Assembly (NCBI GenBank): GCA_009889585.1
Contig: WUQV01000271.1
Coordinates: 1 to 13,219, forward strand
Length of the DNA stretch: 13,219 bases
Direction: 5' to 3'
Source of the DNA: Candidatus Bathyarchaeota archaeon
GTDB lineage: Archaea > Thermoproteota > Bathyarchaeia > Bathyarchaeales > WUQV01
This document shows, piece by piece, positions 1 to 5,514 of this stretch (its first letter is position 1; each line of letters begins with the position of its first letter). The notes below the pieces were generated by a model. The model was not told the DNA's origin and made no database searches. It saw only the letters and a list, made by a program, of their open reading frames with translations. The translations under genes and the position numbers were made by a program.

Positions 1-500
1 GTAAGTTGAACGACGTAGGGCATGTGAACCGGGCGATGGCGGAGCTATTCTTCAACGTCGGGTTTAAGGCCGTGACGGTGAACCCCTTCGTCGGATGGGA
101 AGGCGGGCTTCGACCGGCCTTCGAAATCGCCCGTCGACGTGGATGCGGCGTGATAGTCCTCGTTCACATGAGCCATGAAGGTGCGATGGAGGGCTACGGC
201 CAGTACGTTTGGGATCGAGAGGCCGAGAGAGCGATCCCGCAGTACGTCATCTTCGCGAGGAAGGCGCTCTCGTGGGAGGCCGATGGCGTCGTCGTAGGCG
301 CCACATTCCCGGAGCGGATAAGAGAAGTTCGCGAAGTCCTAAAGGAGGCCATCCCAATTTACTCGCCAGGCGTAGGCGCCCAAGGCGGACGAGCCGATGA
401 AGCCATGAGGGCTGGTGCTCGTTACTTGATCATAGGACGTGCCATAACGTCAGCGAAGGAGCCTGCAGAAGCGGCGAAAGAGTTGCTTAAATCGATTTAA
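1..500 (+). CDS. pyrF: Orotidine 5'-phosphate decarboxylase, 5'-truncated by window edge
   Basis: Last step of UMP synthesis: decarboxylates OMP to UMP in the cytoplasm. The frame is open to the left edge, so this is the C-terminal ~165 residues of a protein of roughly 220-230. The first complete codon (3-5) is Lys, followed by LNDVGHVN; this fits the family's catalytic K-x-x-D motif (usually KxADI..TN), so the catalytic lysine and following aspartate are present and the preceding Asp lies outside the window. Further family signatures are VTVNPFVGWEG, VVGATFPERIR, the phosphate-binding SPGVGAQGG and the terminal IIGRAITSA. The TTG at 6 is internal, not the start. GC-rich third codon positions contrast with the AT-richer pseudogenes downstream. 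It ends in TAA at 498-500 and faces the ribbon-helix-helix gene. Nothing looks damaged; identification is firm. Confidence 0.95.
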   Translation, partial: KLNDVGHVNRAMAELFFNVGFKAVTVNPFVGWEGGLRPAFEIARRRGCGVIVLVHMSHEGAMEGYGQYVWDREAERAIPQYVIFARKALSWEADGVVVGATFPERIREVREVLKEAIPIYSPGVGAQGGRADEAMRAGARYLIIGRAITSAKEPAEAAKELLKSI

Positions 501-536
501 TCGATCGTCGGGCTATAGCGCACTTAGCTCCTTCGT

Positions 537-557
537 AAGGCGTGAAAGCGACGCCTT
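537..557. terminator. Hairpin between convergent genes
   Basis: AAGGCGT (537-543) and ACGCCTT (551-557) form a perfect 7-bp stem with a 7-nt loop, lying between the ends of pyrF (+) and the ribbon-helix-helix gene (-). There is no long T-run on either side, so a role in termination rests mainly on position. Confidence 0.4.
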
Positions 558-561
558 AAAG

Positions 562-741
562 CTACTCCATCTTCTTGCTCCATAGCTCCTTCTTTAAGAG
601 GTCCCTGACCGCTATTCTAATGGCAGCGCTCCTGCTCGGGTATAGGTTCGATCGTACGAGTTCATCAATGCCCTCTAAGTAAGCCTCGGGGAGGAGCACG
701 GTCACCAACCTCATGACCCTTTCCTTATGACGGGAGCTCAC
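562..741 (-). CDS. Small ribbon-helix-helix (CopG/MetJ-type) DNA-binding protein
   Basis: A 50-residue product from ATG at 714 (MRLVTVLLPEAYLEGIDELV, ending KKELWSKKME), or 59 residues from GTG at 741 (VSSRHKERV extension). The layout is the archaeal ribbon-helix-helix fold: N-terminal beta strand RLVTVLLP (the DNA-contacting ribbon), helix A AYLEGIDELVRS, a turn carrying the typical YPSRSAAIR, and helix B ending in VRDLLKKEL. Such proteins dimerise and bind short operators, often their own promoter. The ATG at 714 is the most natural start by family alignment, although many relatives carry a short charged N-terminal extension like that from 741. The gene stands alone, convergent with pyrF. 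The target is unknown; an inverted repeat CTTGAT/ATCAAG (788-793 and 811-816) upstream is one possible site. The fold call is firm, the function beyond DNA binding is not. Confidence 0.85.
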   Translation of the reverse strand: MSSRHKERVMRLVTVLLPEAYLEGIDELVRSNLYPSRSAAIRIAVRDLLKKELWSKKME

Positions 742-1045
742 AAGGGGGGTAGAAGGGGCTTATGTGAAAGCCTTAACGTTACAAACGCTTGATAAGTTAA
801 TGAACCATCCATCAAGTTGGCTGTTAAGATGCTATGTGAATTTCGAAGTTAGCCGATATCACGCTCCTCCTTATTGAAGTGAAGAGCATAGGATTGATGA
901 AAAGGGCCACCTTCGTAAGGGCTATTCGGCTGGTCTTAACGCTGCTTACAGAGTTGAAGGATCGCATTTGGCTTTTAATTTTCTAAGCGCTATTTGTCTC
1001 CCTCAAAAGTTTATTCATACGCACATCGTTAAGCAGTTAAAGGCT
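742..1045. other. Intergenic stretch, with possible remnants
   Basis: No convincing gene. It holds the upstream region of the ribbon-helix-helix gene, with an 8-bp palindrome TAACGTTA near 773-780. A 29-codon open frame at 897-986 (MKRATFVRAIRLVLTL...) has no recognised family and may be a remnant. An AT-rich TATA-like stretch near 1008-1016 (AGTTTATTC) is correctly placed to have served the acyl-CoA ligase relic that begins at 1046. Confidence 0.4.
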
Positions 1046-1489
1046 ATGAAGCCATTCCCACTTACTCATGAAGTTCATATTGAAGAGGTCGGTTAAGCTA
1101 TTTCAAAGACAGGAAATAGCAGATAAAGACTTTAGATATACCTATCATGATGCTTATGAAAGGATTTACAAGCTTACAAATGCCATCGTCGAATCAGGAT
1201 GGGAAGCGAGGATAAAGTTGCTACTCTAGCCTGAATACGCTAGGTACATCGAGCTTTATTGGGCCATCTTGTATGGATGCAATACTTCATACAGTTAATG
1301 TAAGATCGCACCCCCGATCAAATTGCTCACATAATTGATCATGCAGAAGGCAAGGTCTTATTCTTAGATGATGACTTCTCATCTTTAATTGAAAGCTTAG
1401 TGCATAAGTTAAAGACCGTTAATGCTCCAGAAGGTCGTGACTCTTCTTTCGTCAGCTCCATTTTTAAACCACTGTACGCAGCTGCTTAG
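1046..1489 (+). pseudogene. Acyl-CoA ligase (AMP-forming) relic, N-terminal part only
   Basis: Fragments of one AMP-forming fatty-acyl-CoA synthetase N-terminus appear in order in three frames. 1046: MKPFPLT. 1068 onward: KFILKRSVKLFQRQEIADKD, then RYTYHDAYERIYKLTNAIVES, an internal TAG at 1227-1229, then PEYARYIELYWAI. 1273 onward, shifted: AILHTVNVR. 1316-1489, shifted again: PDQIAHIIDHAEGKVLFLDDD then FSSLIESLVHKLKTVNAPEG. Living relatives read similarly (for example FTYREFYERVxKLANAL ... GAVLHTVNVRLxPDQIAYIINHAE). Homology stops near 1440-1489, so about 140 of roughly 540 residues remain; the AMP-binding P-loop, adenylate motifs and C-terminal domain are absent. Several frameshifts, one nonsense codon and the 3' deletion show long-standing inactivity. 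The intact enzyme would have activated fatty acids with ATP and CoA. Confidence 0.85.
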
Positions 1490-1728
1490 CTAATTACGAT
1501 TAGCTCACTTGTTCACCTTAGCTTTCTTGATTGCTCCCTTGTCTTACTCTCGTGTTTATCCGAGTCTTCTAGTTATTATTCACTCTAGCCTGTGATCAAA
1601 GGATTCTCCTTAAAATAACACCTTCCTCAGCCTGCCCTCTGGGCTATGCTGAAGAACCTCTGACAGGCCTATGGATCTCCTGAAGCGACTTTCATTGTTA
1701 CAGTCGTGTAGGGGGCTGCGAGCCCGAG
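1490..1728. other. Non-coding stretch with two GC-rich hairpins
   Basis: No open frame of note. The right part is structured: CAGC (1628-1631) with GCTG (1648-1651), enclosing GCCC (1634-1637) with GGGC (1641-1644); and GGGCT/AGCCC (1713-1717 and 1721-1725) around a GCG loop. The 1684-1705 stretch carries CGACT...AGTCGTG, faintly like the right-end hairpin at 2752-2772, but the match is too poor to call an element end. It could be an RNA, transposon debris or regulatory DNA. Confidence 0.35.
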
Positions 1729-1737
1729 CCTATAAAA
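1729..1737 (+). promoter_or_regulatory. Candidate archaeal TATA box
   Basis: CCTATAAAA directly after a GC-rich hairpin. Transcription would start about 25 bp downstream (near 1760) and could cover the short frame at 1833 and the coiled-coil gene at 2128, which has no clear TATA of its own at normal distance. Confidence 0.5.
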
Positions 1738-1832
1738 CGAGCCAGAATCGGTATTATGAAATCCATTTGAGCAAAACGAGCGAAGGCTCCTGCCTCTGAA
1801 ATAGGCTAAATAAGCTCCCAGTACGCTGAGGG

Positions 1833-2072
1833 ATGGCACCAGCGGAATCGAAAACAGCTAACATACTATGGGATGTAACTTGTTGCGATACGGATAGCGA
1901 TGTAAGTAGAACGTTCATGTCCAAAGAGCCCTTCATCGTCGCTGAAGGACACGTGAACATCATCGAAGTCCGTGAGCTGTCGGAGGCGGGCGTTCGTTCG
2001 GGCCTTATTTATAAGGTTCGTTCGGCCTTACGAGTACTAAAAGGAGGGCTGAATGCCGGAAGTGGGAGCTAG
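1833..2072 (+). CDS. Unassigned short ORF, 79 residues or fewer
   Basis: I do not recognise a family. The frame runs from ATG 1833 to TAG 2070-2072, with a stop just upstream (TGA) and an alternative ATG at 1917 (MSKEPFIVAEGHVNIIEVRE). The second half has strongly GC-biased third positions, as in pyrF, which favours real or formerly real coding. The peptide is mainly soluble. It contains a short internal duplication, VRSGL and VRSAL, encoded by a 15-16 bp direct repeat at 1992 and 2016. The end, LRVLKGGLNAGSGS, vaguely recalls TnpB C-termini, but not enough to claim one. It is followed after about 55 bp by the coiled-coil gene, so co-transcription is possible. No strong SD precedes 1833. It could be a gene, a relic or chance. 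Confidence 0.35.
   Translation: MAPAESKTANILWDVTCCDTDSDVSRTFMSKEPFIVAEGHVNIIEVRELSEAGVRSGLIYKVRSALRVLKGGLNAGSGS
2003..2016. repeat. Inverted repeat inside a short direct repeat
   Basis: GTTCGTTCGG..CCTTA occurs at 1992-2007 and 2016-2030, 24 bp apart. Between the copies CCTTAT (2003-2008) and ATAAGG (2011-2016) form a perfect 6-bp inverted repeat around TT. The core ATTTATAAG also looks like a TATA box, so this may be a promoter for the gene at 2128 or a tandem operator. Confidence 0.4.
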
Positions 2073-2099
2073 GTTTTGTTGGAAACGGAGGAAAAGGTT

Positions 2100-2120
2100 A
2101 TGAGCAAAGAAGCTCCATAG
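2100..2120 (+). promoter_or_regulatory. Six-codon leader ORF with good Shine-Dalgarno
   Basis: ACGGAGGAAAAGGTT precedes ATG at 2100, giving a textbook GGAGG at normal spacing, yet the frame is only MSKEAP before TAG (2118-2120). The next ATG, 2128, lies 7 nt beyond the stop and has no comparable SD. Ribosomes loaded here could reinitiate at 2128. Alternatively the SD and ATG belong to a lost gene. Confidence 0.45.
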
Positions 2121-2127
2121 AAGAACG

Positions 2128-2448
2128 ATGGATCCCCTAACTCTCTCGATCATCAGCGTCATCCTCGCATTATGCGTCCTCGTTGAGAATACCATAGGCT
2201 TGTTGAAGATAGTCCAAGGGATTAAGTCCGTTCAAGAGAGCGCAAAAGCCGTTCAAGAGGGGGTTAAATCAATTCAAGAAGGGGTTAAAACCATTCAAGA
2301 GGGGGCTAAAGCCATTCAAGAAGGGATTAAATCCATTCAAGAAGGACAGATAGCCTTACAAAAGTCCATAGCTGAAGATCATAGGGTGATGATGGAGGCC
2401 CTTGAAAGGATAACCATCAGGTTGCAGGAGGGTAAGCGAAGCACATAG
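2128..2448 (+). CDS. Small membrane-anchored heptad-repeat coiled-coil protein
   Basis: 106 residues, no family recognised. Residues 4-28 (LTLSIISVILALCVLVENTI and on) form one hydrophobic N-terminal segment, probably a membrane anchor. From residue 32 come seven consecutive heptads of the pattern G-(I/V/A)-K-(S/A/T)-(I/V)-Q-E, such as GIKSVQE, GVKSIQE and GVKTIQE, then a last GQIALQK. The pattern places Ile/Val/Ala at a and d positions, predicting a long amphipathic coiled coil that should oligomerise. The tail (MMEALERITIRLQE) is again helical. The repeat is near-exact in DNA (21-bp unit), so copy number may vary between strains. Start: ATG 2128 with weak SD, 7 nt after the leader stop at 2120. 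Role unknown; a scaffold, spacer or membrane-tethered adaptor would fit. The frame is clean, unlike its neighbours. Confidence 0.75.
   Translation: MDPLTLSIISVILALCVLVENTIGLLKIVQGIKSVQESAKAVQEGVKSIQEGVKTIQEGAKAIQEGIKSIQEGQIALQKSIAEDHRVMMEALERITIRLQEGKRST
2212..2358 (+). repeat. 21-bp coding tandem repeat, about seven copies
   Basis: Seven adjacent in-frame units, each ending in CAAGAR (or CAAAAG in the last) after a GTT/ATT/TTA codon, for example GGGGTTAAATCA + ATTCAAGAA. Neighbouring units differ by only a few bases, which suggests expansion by slippage or unequal recombination. Confidence 0.85.
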
Positions 2449-2518
2449 CCGTTCAACATCTCCTTACAAAAAGTTAGCCAGAAAGCCCCTTAACTAAAGT
2501 TAAGGGATGAATGGCGTA

Positions 2519-2528
2519 ACGTTTAAAT
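2519..2528 (+). promoter_or_regulatory. Candidate TATA box for the element's interior RNA
   Basis: CGTTTAAATG lies just after the left hairpin and about 25 bp before the GC-rich segment, the right distance for an archaeal TATA box (TTTAAA core). Confidence 0.45.
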
Positions 2529-2546
2529 GCGCCCCTTCTTCTCCAA

Positions 2547-2780
2547 CCCCGTCGGAGCCTGATGGAAGTGCGGCTTGGGCTCGACGGCCAGACAAGATAC
2601 GCGCCCTTTGAGGGCACCGATAGACGCTCTTCCAAGTGAAGAGCGTGCTAAGGGGTGGTGGCACACCCTTCGCTTCGAAGGTGTAAGCGATGAAGGACGA
2701 GGCGACAACCGATGAGTCGCTGAGCGATGAGCGGCCACCAGAAGCGAGAATCTCCCGACTTCAGTCGTGGAGAGTGCCAA
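2547..2780 (+). ncRNA. Candidate structured RNA (omega/reRNA-like) inside the IS605-type element
   Basis: The segment is far more GC-rich than its flanks and contains strong hairpins: ACGCTCTT/AAGAGCGT (about 2627-2649) and ACACC(C)TTCG/CGAAGGTGT (about 2662-2683, one bulge), with GGTGG (2655) able to close against CCACC (2734). It then runs into the right-end hairpin. TnpB-associated omega RNAs have this arrangement: a folded scaffold ending at the element's right boundary, followed by a guide copied from the flank. Here tnpB is missing. If it is transcribed through the end, the guide would start at 2781 (ATAGCACGCCTTAAGC). Box-C-like GCGATGA motifs (2687, 2724) also occur, so a C/D-box RNA is an alternative. 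The long frame on the opposite strand is judged a by-product of GC content. Confidence 0.4.
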
Positions 2781-2860
2781 ATAGCACGCCTTAAGCGATA
2801 GTAACGCTCATCAAATGAATGGTGGGCTAGCCTGTCTACGCTGGCTGATTAGATGAAGTT

Positions 2861-2898
2861 ACTTCTCAATAGGAGCTTTAAAGCTCGTCAATAGAAGT
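2861..2898. terminator. Nested palindrome downstream of the panB relic
   Basis: ACTTCT (2861-2866) pairs with AGAAGT (2893-2898), enclosing a perfect 14-bp palindrome GAGCTTTAAAGCTC (2873-2886). It lies 20 bp beyond the end of the minus-strand panB remnant and may be the old operon terminator. No long U-run is present. Confidence 0.4.
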
Positions 2899-2917
2899 CA
2901 CACAGCTTATCCTCTCC

Positions 2918-3337
2918 CTATAATCTTAGTAGCTTTTCATATTCTCCTTCTTTCATATGAGCTATATATTCCTTTGATGGATATATCCCATCCTTAACCT
3001 CACTGCAATACTCCTTAAATGCGTTTAAAATTACTTCTTCTCAAGTTAGCATAACTCTTAGCAAACCACGGCTTTATTCCTATAGTCAACCCTAGTATGT
3101 CCGAGGATAATAATAACCGTCCATCACAATAAGGCCCGCCTTCTATTCCAAACGTGATAAGCTTCGTCTCTTCTGTAACTACCTTGTCGACTTCTTCAGG
3201 GACGTTTTCTAATAAGACGGCGAAAGCTCCAGCTTCCTCTAAAGCTTTAACATCATCTAATATCTTCTTAGCTGAAATTGCATCAGTCCCTTGAACCATA
3301 TACCAACCTAACATAGAAATCTTTTGTGAAGTCAACC
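2918..3337 (-). pseudogene. panB: Ketopantoate hydroxymethyltransferase relic, C-terminal half
   Basis: PanB makes ketopantoate from 2-ketoisovalerate and methylene-tetrahydropterin/folate for CoA synthesis. Reading leftward from about 3337 the peptide is LTSQKISMLGWYMVQGTDA, then DVKALEEAGAFAVLLENVP (the Glu of the family's LEC/LEN motif), TFGIEGGPYCDGR, then SSDILGLTIGIKPWFAKSYANL; all are PanB landmarks. A single inserted A near 3036-3041 shifts the frame after YANL. The original frame resumes as VILNAFKEYCSEVKDG...EYEKLLRL and ends at TAG 2918-2920. The N-terminal half is missing and is replaced by ilvD sequence without an intervening stop. Substitutions at conserved glycines (GG to GW, GIGAG to GIEGG) add to the evidence of decay. 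The gene was probably the last of a minus-strand operon. Confidence 0.88.
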
Positions 3338-3980
3338 TGCTTATCTCATCGAATAGATCCAGATCCAAGAATATATTAAGCTCATTGGCTATTGCTAGCA
3401 AATGTAAAACGGTATTAGTTGAGCCTCCTAACGTTACGTCGACTGCTATGACACTTTCAAAGCTTTCTTTAATGAATATTACTTGACCTTATGTCTTTTT
3501 CTAATAACTTCATTATTTGCCTTTCTGTTTCAATAGCTAATCTAGCCTTCATCGCCGCAGCCGCTGGAGTCATTGCTATGTATGGCAGCGCCATCCCCAT
3601 AGCTTCAACTAAGCATTGCATCGTATTCGCTGTAAACGTCCCTCCACATGCTCCAGGTCCAGGACATCCGATATCTTCTAAGTATCGAACTCCCTTTAGG
3701 GGAATCTTGTCAATTTAAATAAACTTAGAATCTCAAAAGCTCTCCAACAGTTATGCTTTTGCCACTATAATATCCCCACTTTGGATATGCATGATACATA
3801 GGCCCATCTAGACAAAATATCGTCGGTATGTTAAGGCATGCAATTGCAATCATCATACCTGGAACTATCCTATCACATGTAACAATGCATACCATTGCAT
3901 CGAATCTATGAGCTTCTATCATAAGCTCTACAGAATCAGCTATTACATCCCTACTTGGAAGGGAGAACCTCATGCCTTCA
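3338..3980 (-). pseudogene. ilvD: Dihydroxy-acid dehydratase family (IlvD/Edd) relic, central part
   Basis: IlvD dehydrates dihydroxyisovalerate to 2-ketoisovalerate (valine/leucine and pantoate precursor) with an Fe-S cluster. Fragments from right to left: GMRFSLPSRDVIADSVELM, EAHRFDAMVCIVTCDRIVPGM and NIPTIFCLDGP (to about 3725); after a frameshift DKIPLKGVRYLEDIGCPG then GACGGTFTANTMQCLVEAM and MTPAAAAMKARLAIET, to a TAA at 3469-3471; after another shift KESFESVIAVDVTLGGSTNT, VLHLLAIANE and LFDEISR. The Fe-S cysteine contexts TCDxI and GACGG survive. The N-terminal ~100 residues and the C-terminal ~280 are deleted; both edges run directly into other genes' remnants. Edd (phosphogluconate dehydratase) is a close relative and cannot be excluded, but adjacency to panB favours IlvD. 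Confidence 0.88.
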
Positions 3981-4345
3981 TTTAACCATTCATCTGCGTG
4001 GTATAATCTGCACTTGATCCATTCGTAATTCCCCTTACTTAAGGCATAAGTTAGCTCGTACTCCATCGCTTTTAAATGAGCTACGTAGACTTTAGGGTAG
4101 AAATTCATAACGGTCTGTTTATTAATAGGAGTACCGTACTCTTTAGCTCACTTATTTCAACAACTTCATGAACCATCAAGAAGTCATTATTCAAGACATC
4201 CTCCAAAAGTAATGGCGTCGCCTGTAGGCATCTTCCCCGTCATGTAATCGTAAAACTCCTCCGGCGATATATACTTAGATTCATATTTAAGCTGCCTTAA
4301 CGTGCTCATAACTTCTTCGATCTTTATTTCAATCCTTTTCATCAT
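3978..4345 (-). pseudogene. Unknown archaeal protein relic, N-terminal part
   Basis: No family named with confidence. From ATG 4345: MMKRIEIKIEEVMSTLRQLK, then YISPEEFYDYMTGKMPTGDA and ITFGGCLE to a stop near 4187. Shifted frame: NNDFLMVHEVVEISELK. Shifted again: EYGTPINKQTVMNFYPKVY and AHLKAMEYELTYALSKGNYE, then WIKCRLYHADEWLNE. At about 3980 it passes directly into ilvD sequence (GMRFSLPSR). The three blocks read as one continuous soluble protein with acidic and aromatic residues, so two frameshifts and a 3' deletion explain it well. A TTG 24 bp further upstream (4369) is an alternative start; the TATA box near 4400 suits either. It was probably the first gene of the operon that carried ilvD and panB. 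Confidence 0.6.
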
Positions 4346-4393
4346 AGCTCGTTTTCTTCTAACTTTCAATTTCTACCGCCTTCTTCTATACAC

Positions 4394-4404
4394 GAGGGAT
4401 TTAA
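4394..4404 (-). promoter_or_regulatory. Candidate TATA box for the decayed minus-strand operon
   Basis: On the minus strand GCTTTTAAATC, about 50-55 bp before the ATG at 4345, giving a predicted transcription start near 4370-4375. The promoter appears intact although all three genes behind it are broken. Confidence 0.5.
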
Positions 4405-4427
4405 AAGCTTATTTTAGCCATAGTGTT

Positions 4428-4501
4428 GCCGAAGGCTGAAGAAAGTAGATACGTTAAGACGTCCTGCCATATTTTAATAGGCAGGGAAGGACGGCCGAAG
4501 G
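4428..4501. repeat. Hairpin flanked by 8-bp direct repeats
   Basis: CCTGCC (4463-4468) and GGCAGG (4480-4485) form a stem with an AT-rich loop that can pair further (TAT/ATA). GCCGAAGG occurs on both sides (4428-4435, 4494-4501). It lies in the divergent region between the minus-strand operon and the MFS pseudogene. It could be a miniature insertion with target duplication or an operator; the direct repeat is short enough to be chance. Confidence 0.3.
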
Positions 4502-4648
4502 TACATGGAACGTTCCCATCATATATGAGGGGTACATGTTTATATGAAAGAACGCCATGCTTAAAAGGCCGATAACCATCAAGTTTAAGAGCCTCTTACT
4601 TAAAGGGAAGTTAGGGATCTAAAACAAAACGGTCGCGTGGTCGAATAA

Positions 4649-5395
4649 ATGATGTCAACGTCCAAGAACGCCTCTTAAGAGCATACTTGGCATCTTTTCG
4701 TTAGGGCTATTTGACGCATTAGGTTCGATTATCTTACTGGTGCTCCCTCAACGCGCAGAGCAACTAGGCGTTTCTTACGTCGAAATAGGCCTCTTCTCTC
4801 AGCCTATTCGCTTACGTGGGTCGTCTTACAGCTTTACATAGGATACCTTAGCGATAGGTACGGAAGGAAGAGGTTTGCGACGATTGGTCCGTTCATTTAC
4901 GGAACCTTCTTAGCCCTTTGCGGCCTCTCTTAAGACTTCATCCAATTGGTTGTCCTTAGGGTCGTACAAGGCGTTGACCTCGGGCTATTCGGGCCTGCAT
5001 GTCTAGGACTCGTCGCCCAGGAGGAGGAAGAAGCTTCGCGGTTTACAGTATGGCCAACAGCCTGGGGTTCATGCTAGGGCCAATCATAGGCGGAGCGCTT
5101 GGAAGCGAGAGCCTCAAGCGTCCCTTCTTCGTGGGCGGGCTCCTACCGTCATTGGCCATACCGTCGCTCTTCCTCATACGCGATAGAGGGAGCTGTAAGG
5201 GAACACATGTAAGGAAAAACATTCTTCACCTCCTTTAAGAGGATGATACTGACTAGGAGGGTAGCGCTCATCTGTCTGGCAGCCTTCACAGCCGAGCTTA
5301 CATTCGCCTCCCTAGATGTCATATCCCCTTATTCGGCTCATCTAAGGGGATTTCTCCGGCAGGGATAAGGCATTGATCTCTTCTTTATATCTTCT
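4649..5395 (+). pseudogene. Major facilitator superfamily transporter relic (first)
   Basis: The N-terminal half and part of the centre of an MFS permease are recognisable over several frames. ATG 4649 gives MMSTSKNAS then TAA (4676-4678). Shifted: SILGIFSLGLFDALGSIILL, VLPQRAEQLGVSYVEIGLFS. Shifted: VVLQLYIGYLSDRYGRKRF, the MFS motif A (GxLxDRxGRK) between helices 2 and 3, then PFIYGTFLALCGLS and TAA, then FIQLVVLRVVQGVDLGLFGP. Shifted at about 5030: VYSMANSLGFMLGPIIGGAL (helix 5 motif C-like) and LPSLAIPSLFLIRD. Shifted: SFKRMILTRRVALICLAAF, TAELTFASLDVISPY, then another stop. Roughly 240 of ~400 residues remain. A TATA-like CTTAAAAG near 4559-4566 precedes it. Substrate unknown. Confidence 0.85.
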
Positions 5396-5407
5396 CGTTC
5401 CCAAGCC

Positions 5408-5425
5408 CCTTACGCCCTTGTAAGG
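5408..5425. repeat. Small inverted repeat
   Basis: CCTTAC (5408-5413) and GTAAGG (5420-5425) around GCCCTT, directly upstream of two TATA boxes; possibly an operator or terminator of the MFS relic. Confidence 0.35.
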
Positions 5426-5430
5426 CCGAG

Positions 5431-5460
5431 CGACTATATAAACTTACGCCTATATATAGA
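5431..5460 (+). promoter_or_regulatory. Tandem TATA boxes pointing into the 3' end of the minus-strand fusion gene
   Basis: CGACTATATAAAC (5431-5443), preceded by purine-rich CCGAG as a BRE, and CCTATATATAG (5449-5459). Predicted starts are near 5466 and 5483, only 30-50 bp before the convergent end of the PadR-fusion gene (5515). Downstream only a 9-codon frame (MHRERSIKN, 5489-5518) is present, so the product may be antisense RNA, or these may be remnants of a lost gene's promoter. Confidence 0.5.
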
Positions 5461-5509
5461 GGATCGCGTAAAGGAATTCTAAGCTCCTATGCATAGAGAA
5501 AGATCCATC

Positions 5510-5514
5510 AAAAA
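5510..5514 (-). terminator. T-run directly after the stop codon
   Basis: On the minus strand the stop TAA (5517-5515) is followed at once by TTTTT, an archaeal U-tract type terminator candidate. Confidence 0.4.

Larger units (their letters stand above)
2468..2780 (+). mobile_element. Probable non-autonomous IS200/IS605-type element (no tnpA, no tnpB)
   Basis: Both ends match the IS608 design. Left: TTAC (2464-2467, the IS608 target/cleavage tetranucleotide), then AAAG (2482-2485, same as the IS608 left guide) directly before a hairpin CCCTTAAC-TAAA-GTTAAGGG (2487-2506). Right: GAAT (2748-2751, same as the IS608 right guide) directly before a hairpin whose arms CTCC+CGAC and GTCG+GGAG enclose TTCA (2752-2772) with an unpaired T at 2768, as in IS608. 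CCAA (2777-2780) sits where IS608 has its TCAA right cleavage site. The ~310-bp interior has no open tnpA or tnpB and is GC-rich and hairpin-forming. Odd points: the left hairpin lacks the bulged T, and CCAA replaces TCAA. Mobility would need TnpA in trans. Confidence 0.65.

Noticed and set aside
897..986. 29-codon plus-strand frame MKRATFVRAIRL...
   Set aside because: Too short and without a ribosome site or recognisable homology to be called a gene.
1227..1229. Internal TAG in the acyl-CoA ligase as a possible pyrrolysine codon
   Set aside because: Frameshifts and other stops occur in the same relic and most of the gene is deleted; decay explains it better.
1754..1963. 69-codon minus-strand frame
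   Set aside because: It overlaps the plus-strand frame at 1833 and has no recognisable features; the plus strand shows the better codon bias.
2212..2358. CRISPR array
   Set aside because: The 21-bp units are adjacent with no spacers, in frame, and encode coiled-coil heptads.
2523..2780. 85-codon open frame on the minus strand
   Set aside because: It lies antisense across the GC-rich, hairpin-forming interior and right end of the IS605-type element; the peptide has low-complexity Arg/Ser/Pro content and no family features.
2547..2780. RNase P RNA, SRP RNA or tRNA
   Set aside because: None of the conserved sequence blocks I know for these RNAs, nor a T-loop GGTTCRA, can be found here.
3491..3718. 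75-codon plus-strand frame, apparently hydrophobic
   Set aside because: The complement reads GACGGTFTANTMQCL and other IlvD residues; shadow of the pseudogene.
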